A DNA stretch of 29,100 nt from Verrucomicrobiales bacterium (GTDB taxonomy: Bacteria > Verrucomicrobiota > Verrucomicrobiia > Limisphaerales > J093): NCBI GenBank assembly GCA_024233305.1, contig JACKPV010000003.1:1-29100 (forward strand), read 5' to 3'. The position numbers were made by a program, and so were the translations under genes. Each line of letters starts with the position of its first letter. Positions within the stretch are counted from its first letter, which is position 1. The notes below the pieces were generated by a model. That model saw only the letters and a list, made by a program, of their open reading frames with translations, had not been told where the DNA came from and did no database searches. Positions 9,601 to 16,787 of the stretch are shown piece by piece.

Positions 9601-12600
9601 CACCGATGCATTGGACCCGACCATCGGGTTTGGGAGCGACAGTGTGGAGTATGGCAGTTTCGCGCCGGCGGTGTTCGCCTTCCAGAACCAGGTCTCCTCG
9701 CTGATGGAGGAGGAACTGGCCCTTTTGCGGGGGGTTGACGACTACTTCGCGCGGCCGGTGTACAACCGGCTGTTCTGGAACTTCACCAAGGGGGAGGGGG
9801 AAGCGGCGTACGCGATGAACTACAATCTGAGCGACATCAACCAGGACGGGTTCATCAACGAGGACGACGCGCTGATTCTGTATCCGCAGGGCCACGGGGA
9901 TGCTTGGGGACACTACCTTACGGCGTTGCGCAACCAATACGACCTGCTGCGTGAGAAGAACTTCAACTGGGTGTCGCGCTCGGAGTTCTACAACCTGCAG
10001 GACATCGTCCTGAAGGTGGACTTCCTCGATGAGCGCAAGTTCGCGCAGACGGCGGCCGCGAAGGCGAAGACCGGTGCGGAGATCGTCAACCTGACGTATC
10101 GCAACAAATACGTGGAGGATCCCACGGCACAGTGGCAGGGGTATACGGACAGTGATCCGGAGCGGGCCTGGGGAGTGCAGGGTTGGGCCCGGAGGGCGGG
10201 GCAGGGGGCCTACTTCGACTGGATCACGGCCAACGCCTTGTTGCCGGCGGTCCATCCGAACACGACCCTGGAGGGCATTCAGAAGGTGGATCGGACCACC
10301 AACCCGGACATCGCGGTCATTTCGGCGAACCTTAACGCGATCCAAACGACGTTCGACCAGGCCGACGAGGGCTACAACCCGCTCGGTTTGCCGGGGACGA
10401 CGGTGCCGTTCGACTTGAATCCGGCCGAGATCGACGACCTGGTGTTCGGCCTCACGCACTTCGAGCAGGTCTACCAGCGCGCCGAGAAGGCCATGGCGAA
10501 TGCGGCGGCCGTGTGGGACAACGCGAACCTGCCGCGGAACATGATCCGCCAGATCGGGAACAGCGAACTGGAGCAGCGGAACGCGGTCTATCAGGAGGAC
10601 CTCTCCTATCGCAACGACCTGATCCGCATCTTTGGCAAGCCCTACGAAGGCACCGTCGGCCCCGGCAAGGTCTACCCCGCCGGATACGACGGACCGGATC
10701 TCCTGCTCTACATGTATGTGGATGTGCGGGAGATCAACGACGACACCGTTCCCGGTCCCACGGTGGATTTCGCCAACTTCAACGGCAATGCCCTGGCGTC
10801 GCCGTCCGATGCCGGCCAGTCTCAAATCTACGACGCGTTCGTCAACGGTCAGGGCAGCGGCAGCGCGCCGCGGGCCACGTTGTCGGACATTGGCAATCTC
10901 GGCACGGTGGCGCTGCAGACCTACTTCAACGACGACGTCCTGTCGTTGTTCGCGCCGAGCTTTTTCCCGGACACGGTGAATGCCAGTGTGCGCGTGCGGG
11001 ACGGGTTGTATGCGGTCAATTACACCGACCTCGAGTCCCCCAAGGTGCCGTTGGAGGGCCTCACGCAGAAGATGCCGGTGACGGCGGCGGGCTACACCTT
11101 CCAGGCCCCACGCGAATGGGGTGCCCGCATGGCGGCGGGAGAACTCCAGTCCCTGATCAGCCAGATGATCCAGCAGGAGGCCCAGATCGCCAGCGCGATC
11201 GGGGCGTGGGACGGACTTCAGGGCGGGATCATCCGTGAAATCCGCTTCATCAATGCCAAGGTCGACATGATGGCGAACATCCGGTTGAAGAACGAGATCT
11301 TCAGCCGCCTCAAGACCGTCACAATGGCCCTGCTCACCGCAGCGGAGGGCATTTACGAGGCGGTGGATGCCGGTAAGGACACCGTGACGAAGACGGTCTC
11401 GGGTGCGGTGCAGGCCGTCCCCAAGGTGGGGCCCACCGCCGGTCTCGCGGTGTCGCCCGGAGACGTCCTCGCGCCACTGCAAGGCGGACTCATCATGGGC
11501 AGTGTCGCGGTGACGTCGGGCATCGACGCCGCGCTGGTGGCCCTCAAGATCGGCAAGATTGTCACCGAGAACGCTCTCGACATCGCCGAGAACGAACTCG
11601 ACCTGTTCGATCAGCGGGAGCAGGACGCTCTGGACATCAAGGAGATGCTGAAGGAGCTCGAGAACATGGTCGGTGACGAGCCGATCCGCCGGATCGAGAT
11701 CTTCAAGGAAATCCAGACGTTGAAGGAACTGTCGGATCGCTACCGCGCCCTGGTGGACGAAGGCAGCCGCCTGATCGATGAACGCGCCGCCTACAACAAG
11801 CGGGTGGCCGCGGCGACCCAGCGCAACCGGTATCAGGACATCACGTTTCGGGTGGCCCGGAACCACGCCTTGCAGACCTACCGGGCAATGTTCGACATCG
11901 CCGCCCGGTATGCCTACCTCACGGCGAAGGCCTACGACTACGAGACGAACTTCGACCCGTCCCACCCCGGTTACCCGGGGGCGGTCATCGAGGATATCAT
12001 CCGAGCCCGCGGATTGGGGCGATTCGACGATGCCAGCGAGTTTGGCGGGGGCGGTCTGGCGGAAAGCCTCGCGTGGCTGCGCACGCAATACGACCTGCAG
12101 AAGGGCCAGTTGGGCATCAACAACCCCATTTACGAAACGGCCGAACTTTCCCTGCGGACCGAACTCTTCCGCATCCTCCCGGATGCGGGCGGCGCTGCGG
12201 GGGCTCCGGACCCCGACAGGGTCTGGCGGGACACGCTGCAGAACGCCAGGGTGTCGGACCTGTGGCGGGTCAGCGAGTTCCGGAACTACTGCCGGCCGTT
12301 CAACTCCGCCTATGACGTCGGGGGCAACCCGCAGCCCGAGCCGGGCATTGTGATCCGGTTTGGATCGGAGATCCTGGCGGGCCGGAACTTCTTCGGCCAG
12401 CCGCTGAGCGGGGCGGATCACGCCTTCGACCCGAGTGTGTTTGCCACGAAGATCGGCGGGGTGGGCGTCGGCTTCGAGGGCTACCTGAGTGACGATGTAG
12501 CCAACGACCTGCCGGCCACGCCGCGCGTCTACCTGGTTCCGGTGGGGGCGGACATCATGAGTGTTCCCACGAGCAACGACCCGGACGTGGTCCGCGTTTG

Positions 12601-12943
12601 GAACGTGTTGGACGCGCGGATCCCCGTGCCGCTGGCGGCCCGGACGAGTGACTTGGACCTCGGCGACTGGATTCCGCTGGTGGACAGCCTGAGCGGGCGT
12701 TTCGGTGAGCCGCGCAAGTTCTCCTCCTTCCTTGCCTCCTACTTCGAGGCGGGGGACTCGGGGGCGGAGACCCCGATCCAGGACCGGCGCCTTATCGGTC
12801 GTTCGGTGTGGAACACTCAGTGGCTGCTGATCATCCCGGGTCGCGCCCTCAACGAGAACCCGGACGAGGGTCTGGACCGGTTTGTGGACCAGGTTCAGGA
12901 CATCCGGCTGGCCCTGCAGACCTATGGCTACTCGGGGAACTAA
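3680..12943 (+). CDS. Giant exported protein with EF-hand-like loop and Tc-toxin-A-like C-terminus (operon gene C)
   Basis: 3087 residues. The N-terminus is a signal peptide (SRHLLLLGMGAGLALSG, cleavage near AHA-A), which fixes the start despite no Shine-Dalgarno site. Most of the chain (residues 40-2000) is aromatic- and Asn/Asp-rich, probably beta, without a domain I can name. Short marked motifs are LIVFWYDDP (about 984) and GYNPNEEHAL (about 1075). Residues 2052-2063 (DINQDGFINEDD) fit a calcium-binding EF-hand/dockerin-type loop. From about 2450 the chain becomes helical: a Gly/Ala/Val-rich hydrophobic stretch (about 2545-2635), a charged probable coiled coil (about 2635-2720), ARYAYLTAKAYDYE (2742-2755), GGGGLAESL (2789-2797) and a terminal DIRLALQTY segment. 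This order resembles the channel and TcB-binding end of Tc toxin A subunits, but it is a visual comparison only. Unlike Tc toxins, this protein has a Sec signal, and no TcB/TcC gene is in the window. The gene starts 10 bp after gene B. Confidence 0.85.
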   Translation: MRHPAFHRFVSPVSRHLLLLGMGAGLALSGIDAAHAAAANPVAFRLEILGNGNVPTLKLYNDSRLAITGFEMTIGDYDKNWDSAYGFSRSGVTLTSPDGVDEGADADTIIFTIGNGGLPPDSVLTFSADLDSDGHNDGQEFRKILFNNTQDKPNSTVKVTLSNGKSESITLPDGAADLYSYMFVSEARPRDLWVESQSELANGQDRVFRTTVRVDGVIPDLLNQPGVKAENIGNRSLIRVYDGERVEISVPREVYKNIYGDDITDSVQNDPALIQDDATERFTAAGISVNDVTQSGDPTLVTFDISEDTDVTVKWQHEYALLVEHDFSRTESSEMDDSGNPWAGPLSSDGSGNPEPQAKKNWVKRGDTVVAQVDGEVLDFNRAGLDVRYVPVGYVAGGPPNGATTPANDIDTRAAMLLPGQILDAPGLAERLRNSTSTDTSDPLPYYLWDGFSTVSQGILQDGSQKARWADTLAQELNRVIGRAGGAPTSLYGAVDFTEYENRQELREETLALLATPLTDVTIPRANRLLLEDVFPTELQRTRLAETPFSFAVRQAQPPRQQVPQFTMYGPGVIRYVWQIQYGVRVNSDDPTRAALAKVYQVINGTAAEIGSGEGVFWFDPGTRVWVMTAGREKTDSGLALRGWFNGDGYYFSTNGDVNSETGVLEDGGPAKANNGSPVAAWIAEYLQPSTGRTFRGMDIPRLNRAARVLWRYDRQALSVRATLGEFVFQGDPQLAAKFVTKPDFIEMRRVDGSNPNVGNDQMAIWDPVALRLYPLVPGRFVAKWRPDPNSPETMDVTVEAVYPAIAHYPHIAEAPPVALDPDSRDAFGFKEIKYTETDASVDGEKRFTATQPGHTVLLFTELQPDGRGVPREFLRVRVVETKRWNDRGVLSTGVAIIGRRVPDLGLDRAGLGTGYVYDPTATARYNPYIYDGTKLEGLAAKDVYDMAALKSDQALKRVVSKDHLPGPVIPVNLFPSTGDDGKLIVFWYDDPAQNDLLLWPHAAAVYQPRWPASEAEGLGRIVIASQFGSEGLKVDGSEQYIVPPGSATPEATTYDPSRFQQVQIYQQPDSGLPGYNPNEEHALVAPSLRFADVSPRPPAVYALRIGDLNTFNRQAAETEANQDPDTYTSHPYVLAQFLDTAEEEFKMRVYKVFRSDDRYGLADQAVITPAAEGGTVNASASQLNAQPHVSMEAGEPVIPFYPLGVVIGASPCAETRGANLKGQLTYWEDHRGSSWSVSGGSNAWFNVSFYYPLAPDFYWPPNKPGVLEAQVQGNAVVRVAQVAQTGDPISFLPVDVTPLLNTTPGNQVAAGSAALVNAQPVKVLYKSEWPRNLPKLKGGETLTFSGGEYRADTPFRTVDGELVETEGLPGIVAFASAEVVFDSRNPTGSLNGWKESWSARVAQVLDRRGVPLSLADLPAVLQPASGNSRVKDGKYVFDGLPSSLQRRVRYDPLAGQLEVIGLLNDKDIGDRTLTAAPPAVYVLEPNILTEGERDALLALDGEGTSSAWDAAVASLYKLSRNPTLVDSDNPYLMSPPTDDASRGAWQTRLEQFWRHYYFGVVPTIDLTTLINYILQHLPLSSTILPTGIAALPTVSGLAATDPVPTPIPVDAADSGYLVGLEPKRVFDAAGRPVTVTELVPPISASQQPENFPREVLDPKQAVPMRAFGPGLALLPNADFLDPLTRPGSPSYVAVVENNDPSLGGSPITVHIIEVDPKERYRGAIKTVESDNVFDENLVLRHTGDFGANADALAFEWWYRFDDGSLNVPPPDQLSPGTPNPWKLFPDPSGKRGVGRYQITLAGNPNAPEALLADSFWFVRYRHANDVVEGTNWQKPQPDGSSKVPFEWAGAGNNDPRNGDYRAQLAQGWIKRVLDAVNPYEARIRDFEGDNPSTISSIITQLGQPYVGPVALNPDKNVIENVGLIQLYETILKRGRDLSIDLSRPVSTPAIANALELASTRISDFYTILGNEAYTDALDPTIGFGSDSVEYGSFAPAVFAFQNQVSSLMEEELALLRGVDDYFARPVYNRLFWNFTKGEGEAAYAMNYNLSDINQDGFINEDDALILYPQGHGDAWGHYLTALRNQYDLLREKNFNWVSRSEFYNLQDIVLKVDFLDERKFAQTAAAKAKTGAEIVNLTYRNKYVEDPTAQWQGYTDSDPERAWGVQGWARRAGQGAYFDWITANALLPAVHPNTTLEGIQKVDRTTNPDIAVISANLNAIQTTFDQADEGYNPLGLPGTTVPFDLNPAEIDDLVFGLTHFEQVYQRAEKAMANAAAVWDNANLPRNMIRQIGNSELEQRNAVYQEDLSYRNDLIRIFGKPYEGTVGPGKVYPAGYDGPDLLLYMYVDVREINDDTVPGPTVDFANFNGNALASPSDAGQSQIYDAFVNGQGSGSAPRATLSDIGNLGTVALQTYFNDDVLSLFAPSFFPDTVNASVRVRDGLYAVNYTDLESPKVPLEGLTQKMPVTAAGYTFQAPREWGARMAAGELQSLISQMIQQEAQIASAIGAWDGLQGGIIREIRFINAKVDMMANIRLKNEIFSRLKTVTMALLTAAEGIYEAVDAGKDTVTKTVSGAVQAVPKVGPTAGLAVSPGDVLAPLQGGLIMGSVAVTSGIDAALVALKIGKIVTENALDIAENELDLFDQREQDALDIKEMLKELENMVGDEPIRRIEIFKEIQTLKELSDRYRALVDEGSRLIDERAAYNKRVAAATQRNRYQDITFRVARNHALQTYRAMFDIAARYAYLTAKAYDYETNFDPSHPGYPGAVIEDIIRARGLGRFDDASEFGGGGLAESLAWLRTQYDLQKGQLGINNPIYETAELSLRTELFRILPDAGGAAGAPDPDRVWRDTLQNARVSDLWRVSEFRNYCRPFNSAYDVGGNPQPEPGIVIRFGSEILAGRNFFGQPLSGADHAFDPSVFATKIGGVGVGFEGYLSDDVANDLPATPRVYLVPVGADIMSVPTSNDPDVVRVWNVLDARIPVPLAARTSDLDLGDWIPLVDSLSGRFGEPRKFSSFLASYFEAGDSGAETPIQDRRLIGRSVWNTQWLLIIPGRALNENPDEGLDRFVDQVQDIRLALQTYGYSGN
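11040..12943 (+). other. Domain region: Tc toxin A-like helical channel/TcB-binding-like C-terminus of gene C
   Basis: Residues about 2454-3087 of gene C. Seen: long helices with few prolines, a small-residue hydrophobic stretch (VKIG-, AVTSGIDAALVALKIG-type sequence), a highly charged coiled-coil-like section, an aromatic/alanine helix (ARYAYLTAKAYDYE), a poly-Gly turn leading into a second helix pair, then a beta-type end closing with DIRLALQTYGYSGN. Known: the TcA subunit of insecticidal Tc complexes ends in a shaft of long helices followed by a beta-sandwich that binds TcB, with comparable aromatic/alanine and terminal I-x-L-x-x-x-Y elements. Inference: remote homology. Alternative: an unrelated helical stalk. 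Confidence 0.4.
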
Positions 12944-12977
12944 CGAGCCAACCCAAACTGGTCACCCAACAATTACC

Positions 12978-15680
12978 ATGCGACCTCGAAACGCTGACCT
13001 GTTCTCCCGGAGCCTGGCGCTGATGGCGGCGGCCCTCGCGGCGTGCTGCCCGGTGTCCCACGCCGCCTCAGTGGACGAACCCGCCACGGTCTTCTACGGC
13101 CGGATCATCGGCACGGGATCGGCCCGTCCCTTCCTTCTCACCGAGGGGGACCTGCGGTGGAGCCTGCGCCGGGCCGGTGGCGGGACGCTGGAGTTGCAGG
13201 CGAAACTCTGGCCGGTCAACGACGGCGAGTTCTCCTACCGCCTGGACGTACCGCACGAAGCACTGGTCGCAGGGTCCGCCCCGCGCCCGGAAGCCGTGGC
13301 GCTTACCGCCGTCGAGGAGACCCTCACCATCGCGGGCATTCGTGTGAACGGCCTGCCGGCCCGGTTGGCGGGGCCCACGGCGGAGACCTTCGATGTGGAA
13401 CAGGCCCGACGTGCCGCCACTTACCGGCTGGATCTCGAAGTGCCGGTGGAGGCGACGGACAGCGATGGCGACGGATTGCCCGACTGGTTCGAAGCGCAGT
13501 ACGGCGGGGACTTGAAACCGCACGAGGATCTGGACGGCGACGGGCTGGACAACCTGGCGGAATACCTGGCCGGATCCAATCCCAAGCTGGACAGCCGGCG
13601 GCCGACACTGGCGACCTCACGAATCCGCGCGTATGCCGATTGCACAACTGGCGTCCACTTGCAGGTGCTCGATTCCGACACCGCCCCGGCGCACCTGACT
13701 TTCACGCTGACGGTCCCGCCGACCGGCTTCGAACTGCGTCTCCGCAATGCCCGGACGACGCCGGACAATCCTGACCGGGTGCTGACGGACGGGTCGGGGT
13801 TCACCCAGGAAGACGTGCTCAACGGCCGGCTGGTGCTCGTTCCGCTGGACGGACAGACCCCGGGGGACTCCGCGTTTGGGGTCCTTCTGCGTGACGATGC
13901 CCCTGAGGCCCCACCGGTGACTGCCTCGATCGCGATTGAGGTCTACCGGCCCGAGCCGGCGTTGCTGGAGGAGATCGCCACCGTCACTCCACCGCAGCCT
14001 GCGGTGGGTTTGAGTTCGGTGGGGTTGGCCGGGCTGTCCGCCGATGAGGCACTCCGGGTCCGCAGCTACCTGATCGGGATGGCACAACAGGGCGTGTTAT
14101 GGGACTACTCCGAGGAGGATTCGGATTTGCAGCTCGCCACCCCGAGTTCGGGCCTAAGTGCCGAGGCCTACGAGGGGGTATATCGGAAGCAGTACGGCGC
14201 GGAGCATCCCCAGGCGTTGTTGGGCGGCCGGGGATCGGATGTCCTGCGGGGCGGCATGGCGGATGACCTGCTTTGCGGCGGCTCGGGACGGAACGAACTC
14301 TCGGGAGGGGGGGGGCGGGATCGATTCCTCTTTGCCAGCGGCGGGGGGGCGGAGGACACCTTGACGGACTTCGATGCTGCGGCGGGCGATGTCCTGGACT
14401 TTGCCACGCTGCTCAAGGGGGCTTCGAAGCGGCTGCGCGATTACCTCCAGGTCCAGGCGGACGTCACGGGGTGCCGGCTTCTGGTGGATCAGGATGGCGA
14501 CGGCAGCGGATACACCGATTTGACGGTGCGCCTGCCGAACGTGCCGGCCAGTGCGATCGACTTCTACGAGTTGCTCGACTCGGGCGCGCTGGCGGTCGGC
14601 AATCTGACCCTGGCACCACGGATTTCCATCGCCGCCAGCCAGCCGGTGGCCCGGGAGAACGGGCCGATCGCCGGGGAGTTCCTGCTCTCCCGAGCCGGGT
14701 CCGTGGAGCAGCCCACGACCGTGCAGTTGGACGTGCGCGGGTCAGCCGTGAACGGCGTTGATTTCGCCTCGGTTCCCGGCACTGTGGTGTTCCCCGCCGG
14801 CGCCCGCACCGCGAAGGTGTCGGTCACCCCGTTTCTGGACAGCCAGGCGGAACCCGCCGAGACCGTCGAGGTCACCGTGGTCGCGGGAGCAGACTACGAG
14901 GTCGCGGCGGCCGCGCGGGCGGAGGTCACCATCGCCGACCTGCAACCGGTGGTTTCCGTTGAGGCTCTGGAGCCCCTCGCCACCACCGAACCCGTCGTGG
15001 CCGGAACAGTCCTGCTGAAGCGGGACACGGTACTCGACCGCAGCCTCCTGGTGCGGCTGAGCCTTCAGGGCACGGCGGTCGGGGGGGTGGATTTCCAGAA
15101 CGTTTCGAGGTTCATCAACCTGACCCCGGGACAGACCACGGCGTTGATTTCCATCCTTCCGAACAGCGGAGCATTGACGGAGCAGCAGCCCAAGTCGGTG
15201 GTGGTTTCGGTGCAACCGGACCCTTCGTATCTGCTCGGTGAGGAACCGCAGGCGGAAGTGTTGCTGGTGCGTCGGCAGGTGAATCTCGCCAGTTGGCGCG
15301 CGGAGAACTTCCCGGGCTTCTTGGGGACCGCCGCCGAGTTCCTGGCCAACGATCCAGGGGGGCAGGGGGTGTCCAACGCGATGCGGTATGCCTTTGGAAT
15401 GGATCCCGGGAACCCGGACCGGGCGCGCCTGCCGAAGGTGTCGGTTCGTGACGGGCATCTGACCGTGGACGTGTGGCGCCGGGCGGGGGCGACTGATGTC
15501 GAGGTGGTGGCTGTCGCCAGCAGCGACGTCGGAGACTGGTCCGGGCATTCGCAGTCGGTGGAACGGTTCCATCCCGCGGACCAGCCGTCCGATCCCGAGG
15601 TGGTGTCCTTCCGGGCGGTCACGCCGGTGGCTGACGCGCCTTTCCAGTTCTTCAACATCCGCATTCTCTTCCACCAATGA
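12978..15680 (+). CDS. Exported calcium-loop protein: TSP3-like, cadherin-like, RTX and two Calx-beta domains (operon gene D)
   Basis: 900 residues. The start at 12978 puts a signal sequence at the N-terminus. The sequence offers both an LAAC lipobox (Cys23) and a signal peptidase I site after SHA, so it may be a lipoprotein or freely secreted. Domains in order: beta region; D-x-D-x-D-G loops of thrombospondin type-3 style near residues 160-195 (DSDGDGLPDW, DLDGDGLDNLAEY); a cadherin-like segment (about 215-340, with FTLTVPPTGFELRL and GFTQEDVLNGRL); an RTX-like block (about 414-478, GGxGxDxLxGG repeats then LTDFDAAAGDVLDF); two Calx-beta-like domains (about 547-655 and 658-765, each with a NGVDF/GGVDF motif); and a C-terminal module with NAMRYAFGMDPGNP near residue 800. 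Such modules usually bind calcium and act in adhesion or matrix structure. The gene lies 34 bp after gene C and overlaps gene E by four bases. It carries runs of 9, 7 and 7 G. Confidence 0.85.
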   Translation: MRPRNADLFSRSLALMAAALAACCPVSHAASVDEPATVFYGRIIGTGSARPFLLTEGDLRWSLRRAGGGTLELQAKLWPVNDGEFSYRLDVPHEALVAGSAPRPEAVALTAVEETLTIAGIRVNGLPARLAGPTAETFDVEQARRAATYRLDLEVPVEATDSDGDGLPDWFEAQYGGDLKPHEDLDGDGLDNLAEYLAGSNPKLDSRRPTLATSRIRAYADCTTGVHLQVLDSDTAPAHLTFTLTVPPTGFELRLRNARTTPDNPDRVLTDGSGFTQEDVLNGRLVLVPLDGQTPGDSAFGVLLRDDAPEAPPVTASIAIEVYRPEPALLEEIATVTPPQPAVGLSSVGLAGLSADEALRVRSYLIGMAQQGVLWDYSEEDSDLQLATPSSGLSAEAYEGVYRKQYGAEHPQALLGGRGSDVLRGGMADDLLCGGSGRNELSGGGGRDRFLFASGGGAEDTLTDFDAAAGDVLDFATLLKGASKRLRDYLQVQADVTGCRLLVDQDGDGSGYTDLTVRLPNVPASAIDFYELLDSGALAVGNLTLAPRISIAASQPVARENGPIAGEFLLSRAGSVEQPTTVQLDVRGSAVNGVDFASVPGTVVFPAGARTAKVSVTPFLDSQAEPAETVEVTVVAGADYEVAAAARAEVTIADLQPVVSVEALEPLATTEPVVAGTVLLKRDTVLDRSLLVRLSLQGTAVGGVDFQNVSRFINLTPGQTTALISILPNSGALTEQQPKSVVVSVQPDPSYLLGEEPQAEVLLVRRQVNLASWRAENFPGFLGTAAEFLANDPGGQGVSNAMRYAFGMDPGNPDRARLPKVSVRDGHLTVDVWRRAGATDVEVVAVASSDVGDWSGHSQSVERFHPADQPSDPEVVSFRAVTPVADAPFQFFNIRILFHQ
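14217..14410 (+). repeat. RTX-type glycine/aspartate repeats inside gene D
   Basis: Residues about 414-478 read LLGGRGSDVLRGGMADDLL, then CGGSGRNELSGGGG, then a D-x-x-x-F-A-S-G-G-G-A-E-D-T-L-T-D-F-D stretch. This is the pattern of hemolysin-type calcium-binding nonapeptides followed by the 'DVLDF' segment common in type I secretion substrates. Here it is central, not C-terminal, and the protein starts with a Sec signal, so a calcium-binding structural role is more likely than a type I secretion signal. Confidence 0.7.
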
Positions 15681-16726
15681 GTCGTTCTCTTCCTTTCATC
15701 CGATCCCCCAGAGGCTCGCTTGCCGGGCTTGCGGGAGGTGTGGCCGGCCTGGCGGTCTGGCTGGTTCTGGCTGGCTGCAGCAAGACCCCGACCGACGCGG
15801 GCTCGAAGCAGGGGGTGGTCCTGGCCGAGGTGGGTGACCACAAGATCACGGAGGAGGACTTCCTGGCCGAGGCCCGGCGACGGGGGGAAGCCGGACTTTC
15901 CGTGGCTGACAAGGATGCGCTCCTGAACGAGTTGGTGGAGCGTGAAGCCCTGCTGGCGAAGGCCCGGCAGTCGGGTCTCGACCAGGACCCGGCCCTGCAT
16001 CGGGAATATGAGAATCTGCTGATTGCCCGCCTCGTGGAGCACGACATCACGCCACTGAAGGAAGCCGTGGCGATCACGCCCGACAAGGTCCGGGCGGAGT
16101 ACGAGGCGAATCAGGCGACCTACACCCGGCCGGCGCAGGTCCGGTTGGCGATGCTCTACCTGCAGGCCGACGCCAAGGCGAGCGACGCGCGCCGGGCGGA
16201 GATTCGTGCCCGGCTCGAGGAGGCCCGGGAAGAGGCGGTCACGCTCCAGACCACCAACCGCTCCCGGGGTGTCGTGGGATTCGGGCGGGTTGCCATCGAG
16301 CATTCGGATGATCAAGTCAGCCGATACCGCGGCGGTGACCTCGGCTGGATCGCCGCAGGGCAGCGTCCTCCGCGAGTGCCGGAATCGGTTCTCGAGGCCG
16401 GCATTGGGCTGGAAACCGGAGCCATGAGTCCTGTCCTGGAAACGCCCCAGGGGTTCTACCTCCTGATGAAGACCGACAGCCGTCCGGAATTTGCAACCCC
16501 GATCGAGTCCGTGCAGGCGGCTCTGCGCCAGAGTCTTCTGGCCAGGGAACGGCGGCGGGTCGAGGAGACGTACCGGCAGGACGCGCTTCAGGCCTTACCG
16601 GTTCAGATTCACGCCCAAACCCTGGCTTCGGTCCAGCTGCCCGAGGCCGGGTCAATGATCGCCCGCACCCGGGAACCCAAACCGCCCGGAATGCCGGGTA
16701 CCAGCCTTTCGCGCAATGGCAACTGA
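15677..16726 (+). CDS. SurA/PpiC-type periplasmic folding lipoprotein, parvulin histidines replaced (operon gene E)
   Basis: 349 residues. A signal sequence ends in the lipobox LAGC (Cys34, followed by Ser), so this is probably a lipoprotein facing the periplasm. Residues about 45-150 are the helical chaperone part typical of SurA/PrsA/PpiC foldases (ITEEDFLAEARRRGEAG, LLNELVEREALLAKARQSGL). Residues about 150-270 are a parvulin-like domain: RYRGGDLGWI (GGDLGW at 219-224), GAMSPVLETPQGFYLLMK. Two histidines usual in catalytic parvulins are absent: the first strand reads VRLAMLYL (155-162) instead of A-x-H-I-L, and the last reads GFYLL (259-263) instead of G-Y/F-H. It may therefore act mainly as a holdase. 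The start ATG overlaps the stop of gene D. Its place between giant exported proteins suggests service to them (inference). Family assignment is good; the client is a guess. Confidence 0.88.
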   Translation: MSRSLPFIRSPRGSLAGLAGGVAGLAVWLVLAGCSKTPTDAGSKQGVVLAEVGDHKITEEDFLAEARRRGEAGLSVADKDALLNELVEREALLAKARQSGLDQDPALHREYENLLIARLVEHDITPLKEAVAITPDKVRAEYEANQATYTRPAQVRLAMLYLQADAKASDARRAEIRARLEEAREEAVTLQTTNRSRGVVGFGRVAIEHSDDQVSRYRGGDLGWIAAGQRPPRVPESVLEAGIGLETGAMSPVLETPQGFYLLMKTDSRPEFATPIESVQAALRQSLLARERRRVEETYRQDALQALPVQIHAQTLASVQLPEAGSMIARTREPKPPGMPGTSLSRNGN

Positions 16727-16787
16727 CCGGAACACTCTTTTGCTGGAGCCGCCGGCCTCGCCGGTTTCCAGCGTGACTTGCGACGCC

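Noticed and set aside
9506..12421. Minus-strand open frame of about 971 codons opposite gene C
   Set aside because: Same antisense shadow pattern (R/V/H-rich, no recognisable motif). The plus-strand frame is continuous over 3087 codons with a signal peptide.
14217..14410. Type I secretion signal in gene D
   Set aside because: The RTX block is internal and the protein carries a Sec signal, so it is kept as a calcium-binding repeat, not a secretion signal.
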